Source: Eudorina sp. 2006-703-Eu-15 (taxonomy: Eukaryota; Chlorophyta; Chlorophyceae; Chlamydomonadales; Volvocaceae). Taken from it: a DNA stretch of 64,000 bases. The translations under genes were made by a program, and so were the position numbers. Location: contig BDSI01000091.1 in NCBI GenBank assembly GCA_003117195.1, positions 292,501-356,500 on the forward strand. Direction: 5' to 3'. The notes beneath the pieces were generated by a model. That model was given only the letters and a program-made list of their open reading frames with translations. It made no database searches and had not been told where the DNA came from. Below, one piece after another: positions 20,101 through 31,100 of the stretch; position 1 is the stretch's first letter, and each line of letters begins with the position of its first letter.

Positions 20101-22088
20101 GAGTACGGCCGTGCACGGCAATGCAGTACTTGGTAATGGAGATGAAATGCGGGGCGCGCCTAGCCCGCGCTCGCACGCAACATCCATCCGAGCCTGTACG
20201 GCACTGAAGTGCCGTACGGTACGGTGCCCGAGTGATGACTCCCGCACTCGGCCCCCACACGGATGCCCCGCCGCCGCAGGTCCTTCTACAACGCGCTCAA
20301 CGACATCATCTTCGCCTACGCCAACGACGAGCGCAACCGACTCACCATCACCCCCTCCTTTTCACTGCCGGTGAGGTACTCAAGTGGAAGCCCCTCCCTC
20401 CCCGCTCCGGGACATCCTCGCAGGGGTTTATTTTCACCGTGTGGTACATGATAGGAACCGGCGACCCCCTTACGGGTTCTGCCGTACCATTCATGAGATC
20501 ATTGATCGCACATAGCTCATCTCGAGACGGGGAAAGGCCCCTGGATGCCCCCTAGGAAAAACCAACTCCCCACCCCACCCCACCCGGCCACTGCTAGGGG
20601 ACCAGGGAGGCCGTGTACCCGTCTGCTGCCCGGCCTGGGTCGCTCGGTGCAGAACCAGTTACAGTTTTTATCCCCCGTTCTGCGCACCGGAAGCTAATGC
20701 AATTCAGACTTTGTTGTTGGGCACTTGAGTCTAACAGGGCGCGGAGGGGTAGGCACCATGTCCCTAGAGGACAACGGGTCTGCCGTTGCTGCCGCTCTGA
20801 AGACCAGATTGAAGATGAGAAGCATGTTCTACTCGACTGCCCGGCTTACGATGCAATACGCGCTGAGGAAGGGTTTCACCGCCCTAATACGATGAGGGAG
20901 GCGATTGCCTGGGATCCGGCTCGTTTGGCAAAGATGTTGGAGCGCATGTGGGCTCACCGTAATTCTATCGTGCCCTTTGGGCGCTAGTCTCGTCGACTCC
21001 TGTTAATGCGGTATTGCAAACCAGTGCTTTTGGGCGTTTTGTTTGCCCTTGGGCCTCCGGCTCGTAAGGGTATGTGCAGGTATGGGGTTACGCACCCCCA
21101 ACCATGTAACACACACACAGAACCAAATCCATTTGTTATTAACTTATTATGGTATGCTCAAGACTGCATTATTTAGTCCCGGAGCCGCGATTTTCTAAAA
21201 GTGAAACATGTTCGCCGTTCATGGCCGGTGCCTGTTGAGTGAACGCCCGCGCCGCACCCCTCTCACCCCGCCCCGCGCCGCCCCGTACCCGCCTGGAGCG
21301 CTGTCCCGTAGTGGGCGCCCGGCACGGGGGGCAACCTGCAGGTCGCCATCGACCGGGTGCTCAGTGTGGCGAGCGCGGTGAGGGGCGAATCACTTGGAGA
21401 GGGCGGCGTCGAGAAGGACCCACACACAGGGTGCATTGAAGCATCAGTCATGTAGATGCACCCACAGGGTTTGGTCGGGCGGGTTTAGACACACGGAGGT
21501 GTCACGCTCCGATAACGGCAATGGCACCCATCCACATCGGCATTGTACTGCTGCTGCCGTCGTCCCCATTGCACGACGCTGGCGATCCCGCTCTTCTGCA
21601 GCACTCCGCCCTTCAACTGAGCCACGTCCGAACAACACCCTACCTGATACACCGCACGGCCTCGGCCCCCTTGCCGTTCGCGCCGCTGTCTTACTTGCCA
21701 CCCCACATCACAACCCACCCTGAACCACCGCCCAACCCCACCTTCCTCCGTTTCTGGGTTTGGGTTTGGTATAACCCACGTCCGAGCCCCTACCGGTCTG
21801 CCTGCGCAGCTCCGGAACCAAGACAACGCGGCCGCGCTGCTGCGCGCAGCCGTCACCGCCCGGGACCAGGTGGCAGCGGCCTTCCGACGGCCCAACGCCG
21901 ACGGTAGCAGTAACGTGGCTGGCCTGTTCCAGCAGCAGGCCTGGTCAGGCGACGAGATGGACGGCGTGGCGGGCGGACGGAGCCGCGGGGGCGTGCCGGC
22001 GGGTGGCGGCGGGATGGTGGGCATGGCGGGGCTGTCGAACGGAGCCACGAGCGTCAACATGTTTAGCGCTGTGTCGAACGGAAGGTGA
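17191..22088 (+). CDS. Paralogue B of an unrecognised family (11 exons, ~462 aa)
   Basis: Exons: 17191-17451, 17764-17836, 18108-18342, 18631-18751, 19217-19264, 19359-19424, 19637-19716, 20030-20098, 20280-20370, 21312-21377 and 21810-22088. They sum to 1389 bases in perfect phase. Seven consecutive internal exons (4-10) have exactly the same lengths as in paralogue A. Matching blocks are LPGLSFIPGFPG, ADYVVKGQDPVAIALRQLS, FLTEAASAWVSWYYGIQ, ALQWANDPFALEYVRVLY and NRLTITPSFSL. The N-terminal exon is diverged, though it also has a hydrophobic stretch (AVALLALVTM). The last exon is longer and Gly/Met-rich. Function and location are unknown; an endomembrane or secreted site is only an inference from the N-termini. 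Intron 9 hosts a LINE remnant. Confidence 0.8.
18727..18785 (+). repeat. 31 bp tandem duplication across an exon end
   Basis: The last bases of exon 4 of paralogue B plus its 5' splice site (28 bases, starting GGCTGCGATACAGC) occur at 18727-18754 and again at 18758-18785. The first copy has donor GTGGGT and the second GTGATT. The phase-consistent model uses the first. Confidence 0.85.
20590..21115 (+). mobile_element. 5'-truncated LINE (L1-like) remnant
   Basis: The ORF at 20613-20987 ends a reverse-transcriptase-type ORF2. It carries the C-terminal zinc-knuckle pattern CRCCRSEDQIEDEKHVLLDC (C-x2-C, then H-x4-C), followed by a basic tail typical of L1-clade elements. The reverse transcriptase and endonuclease are absent. 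It lies in intron 9 of paralogue B in the sense orientation. The stretch after its stop ends with a 40-base block, GTATGGGGTTACGCACCCCC onward. A close relative of this block sits at 18574-18613 in another intron of the same gene. Exact boundaries and target-site duplications were not found. Confidence 0.7.
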
Positions 22089-22894
22089 AAATGCAAGGGA
22101 AGCGGTCTGTTATTCGGCGGGAAGAGCAGGAAAGGGTGGGCGCGGGTAGGTGGTATATGGGGTTGGTTGGTGGTCTGTTTCCGGTGACGCTGTCTTGAAA
22201 ATCGCTCCGGCCTCCGGGGCCCGTGTGGCGCCGTGTGGCGGTCGCATGCATGCTGTGTGCCTCCTCTGAACGGGGTTCAATTGAGCAATGAGCCATGTTA
22301 TCACCGTCATACCATACGGCATTAGTGAGGCCCACGGTGGGTCGGTGGGTCGGTGGGTGACAGCCGCAGGCCTGCCTCGGGGCATATTCCGTCCGCACCA
22401 CTATATCGATATCATGCACGGCTGGGGGAAACCGCGAACCACCTACGGGCACCGGATGGGGCCGCTACACGATCTCCAGGAGGGCGGCTGTCCGGGGCCT
22501 GGGGTCGGTGGGGTGCCTGTTTGGAGGCCACGAATGACCCCGACCCACCTGGATCCATCTGGATCCATCTGGATCCATCTGGATCCACCTGGATCCACCA
22601 GTGACCACCCGTGAGCCGGACAGGACAGGACGTCGCGTGGGCTTGCGATCAATGCTGCCGTCGTGCCGGCCCCTTGCAACACATTGGGAGGTTGGGGCGT
22701 TGGGATGTTGGAATGCTGGGACGCCGGAGGCCGGGCAGGGGCAGGGGTTGGCTGCACGTGTGTGTGGTTTGCGGTTGCGGCTTGCGGTTTGCGGCACGTG
22801 ATGATGTGTGCGCATGCAGCTGCATACACCTGGGGGGGAGCCTCACGGCGGGCCACGGGTCAGGTGATTGTCTGTGACAGAGGACGTTGTAACG

Positions 22895-23015
22895 TGGTGC
22901 CGGCAACGGTCATGGTGCCGGCAACGGTCATGATGCCGGCAACGGTCATGGTACTGGCAACGGTCATGATGCCGGCAACGGTCATGGTACTGGCAACGGT
23001 CATGATGCCGGCAAC
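22895..23015. repeat. 18 bp minisatellite, about seven copies
   Basis: The unit GTGCCGGCAACGGTCATG alternates with variants beginning ATGCCGG and GTACTGG. Confidence 0.9.
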
Positions 23016-23978
23016 GGCCATGGCGCAGGTACCGGTGCCGGTGAGCTCTCGGACCCGATGGTGGGTACAAGGGGTCGAGCGTTTGTTTACCGTACCTGGG
23101 GAAAGGGAAGGACGGTGCGTGCAGGTGAAGACGTAAGTTTACTGCGCTGCCTGTCAAAGCGAGAATATCCCGTGTATCACGTGTACTGCGCGGGGCGTTA
23201 CGGAGCATGGCGCGGGTCCGGATAAGCCTCCTCTCTCCGGCCGCCCTTTCAGTGGTCGTGACGTGTTGATGCGTTCACAAGCGGCTGGCGGATGTAAATA
23301 ATGTATTGAGGCTGGGGCGGCTGGGATGGCTTGGCTGGGGTGCGGTCGGAGATCAACCGACGTGTGCGTTGGTTGTTGGTCGTTAGTTGTTGTGCAGAGC
23401 ATGTAGAGCATGCGGTTCTCAGTCAGATGGCTTCTCGGGACGACCCTTCGTTTGCGACCCAATACAACCCAACCCAATACGCCAACAGTGCAGCTTCGAG
23501 GCGAAGCGCAGGCTACACGGCGTGAAGTGACGACGCGACGACGGACTGCCGCCTCCCGCATTATAACCAAGGCTGTTACAGCGGACCCTGCGGGTCATCG
23601 GTCCCGCATGCCTTGATGAGCTTTCCGAGTGCACATCCATGAAGTGCGGAAACCCGAATGAACGAACGAACGAACGAACGAACGAACCAGACAACATTCG
23701 ACAGCCAAGGGCCTGTCTTCCGACGACGACTTGAGCAACTGAGACAGCGACACCGCACCCTCACTTCGCCGCCCACCACAAGGCACCCCTCCTGCCAGCC
23801 CTTGCCAGCCCTTGCCAGCCCTTGCCAGCCTGCCAGACACACACTCCGCATCAAACAGCGCTCCGGCTGGACGATTGGCCCTCCACCCGCGTTGGCGAAC
23901 AGCGACACCACCGCGTGCGTCCCGCTGGCTCGTCGCCCCGCTTGGACCCCCGCCCCTCAGGTGTCTAGTCCGTGGGCT

Positions 23979-24328
23979 CCCTCCCTCCCTCCCTCCCTCC
24001 CTCCCTCCGTCCGTCCGTCCGTCCGTCCGTCCGCCCGCCCGCCCGCCCGCCCGCCCGCCCGCCGCCCGCCCGCCCGCCGCCCGCCCGCCCGCCCGCCCGC
24101 CGCCCGCCGCCCGCCCGCCCGCCCGCCCGCCGCCCGCCCGCCCGCCCGCCCGCCCGCCCGCCCGCCGCCCGCCCGCCCGCCCGTCCGTCCGTCCGTCCGT
24201 CCGTCCGTCCGTCCGTCCGTCCGTCCGTCCGTCCGTCCGTCCGTCCGTCCGTCCGTCCGTCCGTCCGTCCGTCCGTCCGTCCGTCCGTCCGTCCGTCCGT
24301 CCGTCCGTCCGTCCGTCCGTCCGTCCGG
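23979..24328. repeat. Compound CCCT / CCCG / CCGT tetranucleotide tract
   Basis: Blocks of CCCT, CCGT, CCCG (with CCG interruptions) and a 150-base pure CCGT run follow one another. The tract lies 190 bases beyond the stop codon of the minus-strand gene at 24519. Confidence 0.95.
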
Positions 24329-24379
24329 CCGGTCGCGCACATACACATCCGCATACAGGTCACCAGGGGAAGATTATTA

Positions 24380-24384
24380 TTACA
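24380..24384 (-). terminator. TGTAA poly(A) signal, minus strand
   Basis: TTACA on the plus strand reads TGTAA on the minus strand, about 135 bases after the stop codon of the 24519-26903 gene. This matches the usual green-algal poly(A) signal. Confidence 0.45.
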
Positions 24385-24518
24385 ATGATGATTCAGTGGA
24401 CCCCGCGGGAAGTTTGTATTGGACCGACTGTCGCAGTCTTCCTTTCATCAACACCGCAGGTGGTGTTACTTCCGGGCAGACGTCCCGGGGGATCCTCGCC
24501 TCCTCCCCTGCTCCACGT

Positions 24519-26903
24519 CTACCCGTCCGACTGAGCGGTCGTCGAGTCCAGGGTGGCTCCGGAGCCGTCGTGTCCGGGCGGCAGGTCGGAGCCCTCGGCG
24601 CGCACCTGGTCGGGGGGCACCAGCCGGCCTGCGGAGGGCAGCGCCACAGGGGCGCACAGCCACACAAGGGGAGGGGGGGAAGGATAAAGGAAATTGATAG
24701 ACATGTCAAATTGGGGGAGGAGGTCGACTAGGGTTTGTCCTTTGGACAATTCAGGATCGTGACGTTCAGATGGACCCGAACACGATGGCATGGACGGCAG
24801 CCGAAGCCTGCTGGCCATAGGGGCTCTGGGGACGTACAGTGACACCCGGCGGTGACAGCAGTAACGGGCGCGCGACGCAGGCCGCAACAACCGTCTCCTG
24901 GCTACGGGTTTGCTGCGAGGCATGCGGTGATTCGCACTCTTCTCACCTAGCGGTCCCGCTGCTTGGGCGGCGGCGTCATCGACCGCCCGATCCGCACGCG
25001 AGGCCCGCGGCGGCGTGTGAACCTCCTCACCCTTGGGGCTGGGGTCCGCGCCGGCGCCGCTGCCAGCCTCAGCCGTTCCGTCGCTGCCTCCGAGGGTCTG
25101 GCCCGGAGAGACCCACCCCTGGGCGCCTCCGCCGCCGCTACTGCTGTTGCCGCCTCCGCCGCCGCTACTGCTGCTGCCGCCTCCGCCGTCACCGCCGCGA
25201 GCCCGCGTCTCCTCCGACGCGTTGGCGACCAGCTGCTCTCGCTGCTCGGGCGGCAGGTCGTTGCTGTTGCCGCCGCTGGCATACACCTCGGGCCGGATCT
25301 GCGGCGACATTGGTGACGGCACGACAGCGCGCGCTGAAGGCAGCACGGGAGACGGCGGGTTGTCGGGGATTAACAGCCTGACATTGTTAGGGCTGGCGGG
25401 GCGCATACGCCAGACCACACGGCCCAGGGCAGAGCAGATGGGCCAGGCGGGCCAGGCACTGACACAAGGGATGCCTAGGGACACCTGGACGTAAACAGAC
25501 AGACAAGACCGGAATGAACCCCGATGAACCCATCCATCCATCCATCCATCCATCCATCCATCCATCCATCCATCCATCCATCCATCCATCCATCCATCCA
25601 TCCATCCATCCATCCATCCATCCATCCATCCATCCATCCATCCATCCATCCATCCATCCATCCATCCATCCATCCATCCATCCATCCATCCATCCATCCA
25701 TCCATCCATCCATCCATCCATCCATCCATCCATCCATCCATCCATCCATCCATCCATCCATCCGCCACACGGTGAAGAACATGACAACACCACTGGGGTG
25801 CACTGCCGGGCACCGCAGGCGCCCACCCCTCGCGGCCTGACGCGCACTTACGCACGCGCTGTGTCACTGCCACTACCACCGCCCATGTGGTGCGCGGAAG
25901 CGGGGCCTGGGAGCCGGGAGAGGGCGGCCCCATCCGCACAAACGACCTGTCGTGGATTTGGAGCTGCCGCCGCCGGGCACCTCCGATATCGGCACGGAGG
26001 TGTCAGCAGGCGGAGGTGTGTACAGCAAGACGGCCGCCCGAGCCAGATGCGTTTAAAGAGAAGCCCACCCATAACCGCCTAGCCAGATCGTGCGCGTGTG
26101 TGTGTGCGTGTGCGGGCGGGCAGCACCTGCGGCTCCGAGTAGTCGCCGGGTCCCTCCCTGGGGTTCTCGATGCCGGACGGCGCTGACCCCGGGCCAGGCT
26201 GGCCCACGCGCGCAGCGACGTCCCACGGGTCCTCCGTGCCTGCAGGCACCCGAGCACACATGCCGGAGCCGGTGAGCCGGTGAGGCGCGTCATGGTGCAG
26301 CGCAGCGAGCTGTCGTGGGGGCGATCTCTCATCCTGGATATGTATATGTAAGGATGCTTGCGGCGGAAGCCCAAGGGGCGAATCCACACTCTTTCAGCCG
26401 TGCGAGTGTTTCGATGAGAGACCCACCGGACCCAAACCAAGTACTGGGGATATCTGTACGCCATCGACAGACGGCTGAAGGGTGCATGCGAACGCGCCTT
26501 AACCCTAGCGCCACGACCCGCGGGTCGGTCGCTTCGACGAGTGGAGGAGTGATGCGGAGCGGCCTCGCTGTACTGGTGTGTTGTGCATACCTGTGTCTCT
26601 CTGGATTTATATGTCCTGTGTTATTTCGCGCGGCGCGGCGACCTTCGAGGCCGCTCCGCGTCACTCGTCGAACCGACCGACCCGACCCCGACCCGGGGTG
26701 CCGCAGATGGCAGCGGCCCGCGCTTTTCGCACACCTGATCTGGTAGTGAAGTCCGGCAGAGGCGCCTTGCCCTCCTCTGACGGGCCCTCCTGGGATCTGC
26801 CGCTCGCTGCGCTGCTGTTGATCGCGCTCCTGCAGGGCGCGCCCAGCGGTGCGGCGCCCCGCGACCTGCGCAGCAGCGCCTTGAAGCCCTGCGACAGCTG
26901 CAT
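24519..26903 (-). CDS. Unrecognised six-exon gene with one hydrophobic segment and disordered C-terminus (~357 aa)
   Basis: Exons: 26903-26735, 26239-26127, 25963-25852, 25802-25771, 25484-24947 and 24628-24519. They total 1074 bases with all phases consistent. The ATG at 26903 is the first in-frame start after an AT-richer presumed leader; an upstream coding exon cannot be excluded. The N-terminal half is basic and Ser/Gly-rich. A hydrophobic stretch spanning exons 3-5 ([11 protein letters not shown], then VVMFFTVSLGIPC) could be a membrane segment. The remainder is low-complexity: Ser/Gly runs, Ala-rich and acidic patches. I recognise no domain. The intron after exon 4 is almost entirely a CCAT repeat, and the last intron contains a copy of the dispersed element described below. 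Confidence 0.6.
24683..24713 (-). repeat. Dispersed intronic element, copy 1
   Basis: Read on the minus strand, this is CAATTTGACATGTCTATCAA followed by TTTCCTTTAT. It lies about 55 bases upstream of the last 3' splice site (24628) of the minus-strand gene. Three relatives occur at 53.7-54.6 kb. Confidence 0.6.
25528..25763. repeat. (CCAT)n microsatellite, about 235 bp
   Basis: A perfect CCAT array (ATGG on the minus strand). It starts eight bases inside the intron following exon 4 (25802-25771) of the minus-strand gene. Met-Asp-Gly-Trp and Ile-His-Pro-Ser ORFs through it are artefacts. Confidence 0.97.
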
Positions 26904-27241
26904 CCCTGTAGGATGACAACCTAGAGGGAAACAAATTTCAAATCGTTGAAGGATCGCGCTCCAAAACAAATCCTGTCGAAAACGTCCTCTGCGGTGCGAC
27001 CCGGTTCATGAAACCAGATGAGGCCAGATGAAACATCCGACCGAGGTCGACATAAGAGAAGTACATACGGCATACGGATGTCACTTCGTCATCATGTCAC
27101 CGCACTCGTGGCCGTTCCTTCGCATCATTTTTACCTGATTATTCTGCGCACATATCCGGGAGCTCTAAAATACCAGCAGTCATTTACACCTCACTCCATC
27201 TCACTCCACCATCTATCATCAAACGTGTGGAATCAAACGCG

Positions 27242-27529
27242 ATGGACCTAGGCGACACGCAACGCGCTGTTGAAGCTCCGCCGGACACGGCGCCCGGACC
27301 CTACACCGGCGGCCCGCTGCAGACCTCCGGCCTCTTCAGCAGCCAGCCGCTGATGCACGTCGAGGGGGACACGCTGGTGCTGCCGGAGGTGCCCAACACC
27401 CAAGCCGCTGCCGCGCCTGTGCCTTGCGCCTCAGCCAACCGCGGTGACTCGGAGGGCGTGCCGCAGAGCGTCGAGGGCATCAGACCGGAACTAGTCGATG
27501 GCCGAGCCAACCAACCCCGTTTGGGGTAA
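27242..27529 (+). CDS. Short hypothetical ORF (95 codons)
   Basis: An open frame from ATG 27242 to a stop ending at 27529, GC-rich within AT-richer flanks and preceded by a CT-rich leader-like stretch. The product is Pro/Ala/Gly-rich with a stretch SGLFSSQPLMHVEGDTLVLP. It could be a small single-exon gene or the opening of a degraded transposon gag. I recognise no family, and the opposite strand is also open. The remaining sequence between 26904 and 28175 shows nothing else I can support. Confidence 0.25.
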   Translation: MDLGDTQRAVEAPPDTAPGPYTGGPLQTSGLFSSQPLMHVEGDTLVLPEVPNTQAAAAPVPCASANRGDSEGVPQSVEGIRPELVDGRANQPRLG

Positions 27530-28175
27530 CGGGACGTCGCTTTTGGAGACCTGGGAAGTGGATAGCCCACGTCAGTTTCCAGAGCCGCAACCATGACGGC
27601 AGTGGGGGTGCGCGCGGGGCGCATCGCTGGGGCGTGGAGCGTGCTTCTGGGGACGCGGCCACCCTCCAGCCGCACGGCGAGCAAGAGGCGAGGGCGCCAT
27701 CGCGTACATCCATAGCCCGGCTTTGGCAATTACACATGCGAATGGTTTTCGTAGAGATCCATGAGAGTTTTCAGAAGTTGTGGAGGTAGGGTTGGGGGTC
27801 GCGAGGGCGGGCTTTCTTTGGGGGCCAAGTCACCTGGAAGTCGAAAACAATTTTGTTCAATAACAGGTCCGTTCTCAGATGCATACAATTCGGTATGCTT
27901 GCAATCCTTGCAACGCAGATCGCACCTAGGATGGCGGATAGGTGGTTGTTGCGCGGAACGGTACGGTACGGTCCATTAACGGCCCTGGAGAAAACCTTTG
28001 GGCGCTTCAGCATGAGTTTGTACTTGAAATAGTGTAGCTAGATGCGACTCGTTAGAAGATAATGTAATTAGAATGGTGGACTCATATGCTGTGCTCCGCA
28101 ATTGGCGCAACTGCTCATAGCAAGCTTGAGTATACGACGCGTGGGCTCGAGCATTTATATCTTACTCTATGCAAA

Positions 28176-31100
28176 ATGTTTTTAATTGGAGATTTCTGCT
28201 CACAGACTGTGGTCTGGTCCACGGTGGCTCTGACGCTGACAGCTCTGTGCTTATTAATATGGAAGCGACAAGACAAGCAGGATGCGCCGCTAGTTCCAGG
28301 CCTTCCCGTTATCGGCAACGCGCTGGCGTTAGGCCGCCATGGTGTCGCCTACATACACCAGTGCCGACAAAAGGTAACAAGACATGTGCTGTTCGTATGT
28401 ATGGCGATGAGGAAATCGAATGGGTGGATGCAACCCTCCGCAGTTCGGCGACAGCTTCTCGTTGAGTCTAGCTGGGGTGAAAATGACGTTTTTGTTCGAA
28501 CCGGCAAACATCGACTACTTCTTCTCAGCGCCGGATGACAAGATTAGCTTCAGGTCAGACTCATGCGACTGCAGAGGGTCCCGGGTTTTCAGGGAAAAGG
28601 TTTTGCGAACGGCTCCGACGGAGTCCGTTGAGGTGGTTACAGTTGCCCGCTGCACATCATCAGCATCGACGTGCACAGACGTGCATGCCTCTGTTTCGGG
28701 GCTGAACGTTATGGTCGGGATCTCAAGTTTGATACTTAAAAGGAGTAACGAGAAACCGAACCACGGCGCCTCCACACCTGTCACAGGGGCCGCCGGGGCG
28801 CGCGACCTGCACGCACCGCCACCGCGCACACCTAAGAGCAGCAAAGGGAGTGTTGACTCCCTTCCTGCCCTCCTAGAAACCCGCATCCGTGCCCTTCCCG
28901 CTCAACCTCCCATTGCATCCCGTTGGCCCCCTCATCGGTTCGGCAGGCCCGCCGTCGAGCAGTTCACACAGCGTGTCTTCGGCCTTACCTCACGGCACTT
29001 CTTCCCGCTGCACTTCAAGGTGAGGTCAAATACGGGCCGGAGCGCTGTCATCCCATCAGGCAGCGCTGTGCTCGGCCCGCCTGCGTGTCTGCTCAACACC
29101 CCGTGTCGCAGCCCATCTGCCCCCGCTGCCGCTGCCCTGTCGGTTGGCGCGGGCGACCCTGCTCCGTCGCGTCCACCCACGACCTGACCTATCACATCCG
29201 GACCTCCTGAAACAAATTGCAGATGCTCACCGAGCTGCGCCACCTGCTGGTGCCGGGCGCCCTGGCGGAGCACATGCAGGTGGGGGCCCGTGGCCTGATG
29301 ACGGGAGTGAGGGGTCTGAACATTGACGGCTGTGGGAGTAGGTAGGGACTGCAGCCGGCGGGTGTTACGCCAATGGCCCTTCCTCATTGAACCGGTTGAC
29401 CCTTTGATTTCGAACGTGTTGGCCCCATTGCCCCCTTTCGTCGGCGAGCCTGGTGTCCACCCGTGAGTCTGCTGTCTGTCGGCTGCCTCCCCGCGGGCTG
29501 TCTTGCCCACATACACAGGTACTGGGCGTGCGGGCGCTGCAGCTGCTGCCCTGCTACGTCCACCACGCGCAGGTACACGGGGCGCTGATATTGGTGCTTG
29601 AGTTGGGTCGGGCGAGCCTCATATCTAGGTACACGGGGCGCTGTCCGCTGTGCAGCGGATTTGTGGACAGGAAGGGCACAGGCTGTCCAGGGAGGCAGGG
29701 GAGCGGGAGGATAGGGCAGCGGTGCAGTGGAGGGGAGGGCAGGGGTGCACGTTGGCCTGTCAGGATACGTCATTTGGGCAGGACGACGGGCATCCCTGCA
29801 ACCCACATGAGGGGCTGGGGCTTGCCCTGGTAGGTGTACACCGTTGATCCCTTTTCGGGGTCCGGTGTAACGGTCATTCATTCATTCATGAGCTCATGTG
29901 GGGTCGCGTCATGCCTCCACATGTGTTGCATGTGCATGTGCGCAATGGCACGTGAAACTGACTCATTCGTGCTCAGCATGGCCCACAGTTCGCAACGGCA
30001 TTCGGACGAATTTTGAAAATTCGGGAAGATTTCGCGCGACATAAGACCCATTTGGGTTGAAGCTCCGACGCACACACGTCGCTGTCTCAGTGGCCTGATA
30101 GAACCTTGCCACGCCTTGCCACGCCATGATTCCACGAAGCATCCAAGTAGGACCTGGCAGGCAGTCAGGGACCTCCCGTCCGTCAGCGTCTAGGCGCGCG
30201 CAGTCGCTGCTCCATCCACGCGCGCCGTGCGTACGACTGCCCGTGCGTACGACTGCGCCGTGCGTACGACTGCCCGCGGACGTCCTTCCTCATCTTGGTG
30301 TCCGGACTGCTCTGTCCGATTCGGATCTGGAACCAGAATTGCCAGTGAAAGCTTGCCGAGACCGATTCGGATCTGTATTTACCTTGACTTTAATTTTAGC
30401 TGGGTTGAACAAATCCACTCTTTTTCTTGTTCTTTGTTCCCGTCCTTCTGTTCCTCAGGTCGACCTCTGGTCGCTGTGCCGGGGCCTGATTTTCCATTGC
30501 GGCATGGAGGTGGTCTTTGGTCGCCGCTTCGTGGATGAGCTGGGGGAGCTTCTGCAGCTGTACAGCGAAGAGGAGGAGGAGCAGGAGCAGGAACACGAGG
30601 AGGGGGGCTTGGATGGCGATGGGGCGCACCGGGGGCCACCGCAGTGCAACGGCGGCCCCTCGCATAACGGGCATGGCGCGGCGTCGAAAGCGGCGGCCGG
30701 GGAGTTGTCGCCCTGGCAGGCGCTGAAGCGGGCGGTGGCCGACGGACAGCACCCGGAGCTGCTGCCGAGGGCACCTCCGGGCGTCCAGCGGCTCGCGCAG
30801 GTGTTCTTCACCTTCGAGGAGGGCTTCGAGGTAGGCCCACGGGTTGGAGGAGGGGGGCTGGGTGACGATGCGGCTCAGGGCGCAGCTCACTATCGCGACC
30901 ACGTCCCCGGTGTTGCATTGCTTGAGGTCTTCTGCACAGTGCCGTTTTTCTATGTTTAACAACAAGTGCATGTGTATGTGGGCTTACCGTACTTGATTGG
31001 GCTGCACATCCGTCGAGTGCATTTGGGTGTGGGTTTTGGGCTGCGGGGCATCTTGCCGTGCTCTTCCCCGGGTTGGCGCGTCCCCGCATCTGCCTTGAAG

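Larger units (their letters stand above)
22089..24518. other. Repeat-rich spacer without a supported gene
   Basis: The region lies between the stop codons of paralogue B and the minus-strand gene at 24519-26903, which are convergent, so it should contain both 3' untranslated regions. It contains an 11-base GGATCCATCT array near 22549-22600, an 18-base minisatellite (22895-23015), a short GAAC run at 23659-23686, CCAGCCCTTG repeats near 23797-23828, and the large CCGN tract. ORFs crossing these are repeat artefacts. Confidence 0.6.

Noticed and set aside
23658..24731. 357-codon plus-strand Pro/Ser/Arg ORF
   Set aside because: It mostly translates the CCGN compound repeat. The complementary strand is equally open.
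24519..25847. Single 442-codon minus-strand ORF
   Set aside because: It fuses real exons with intron and ATGG-repeat translation. The spliced six-exon model explains the sequence better.
28420..29187. 255-codon ORF overlapping P450 exons 2 and 3 as a separate gene
   Set aside because: It reads exon 2, then the following intron, then a wrong frame of exon 3. The P450 splice model accounts for it.
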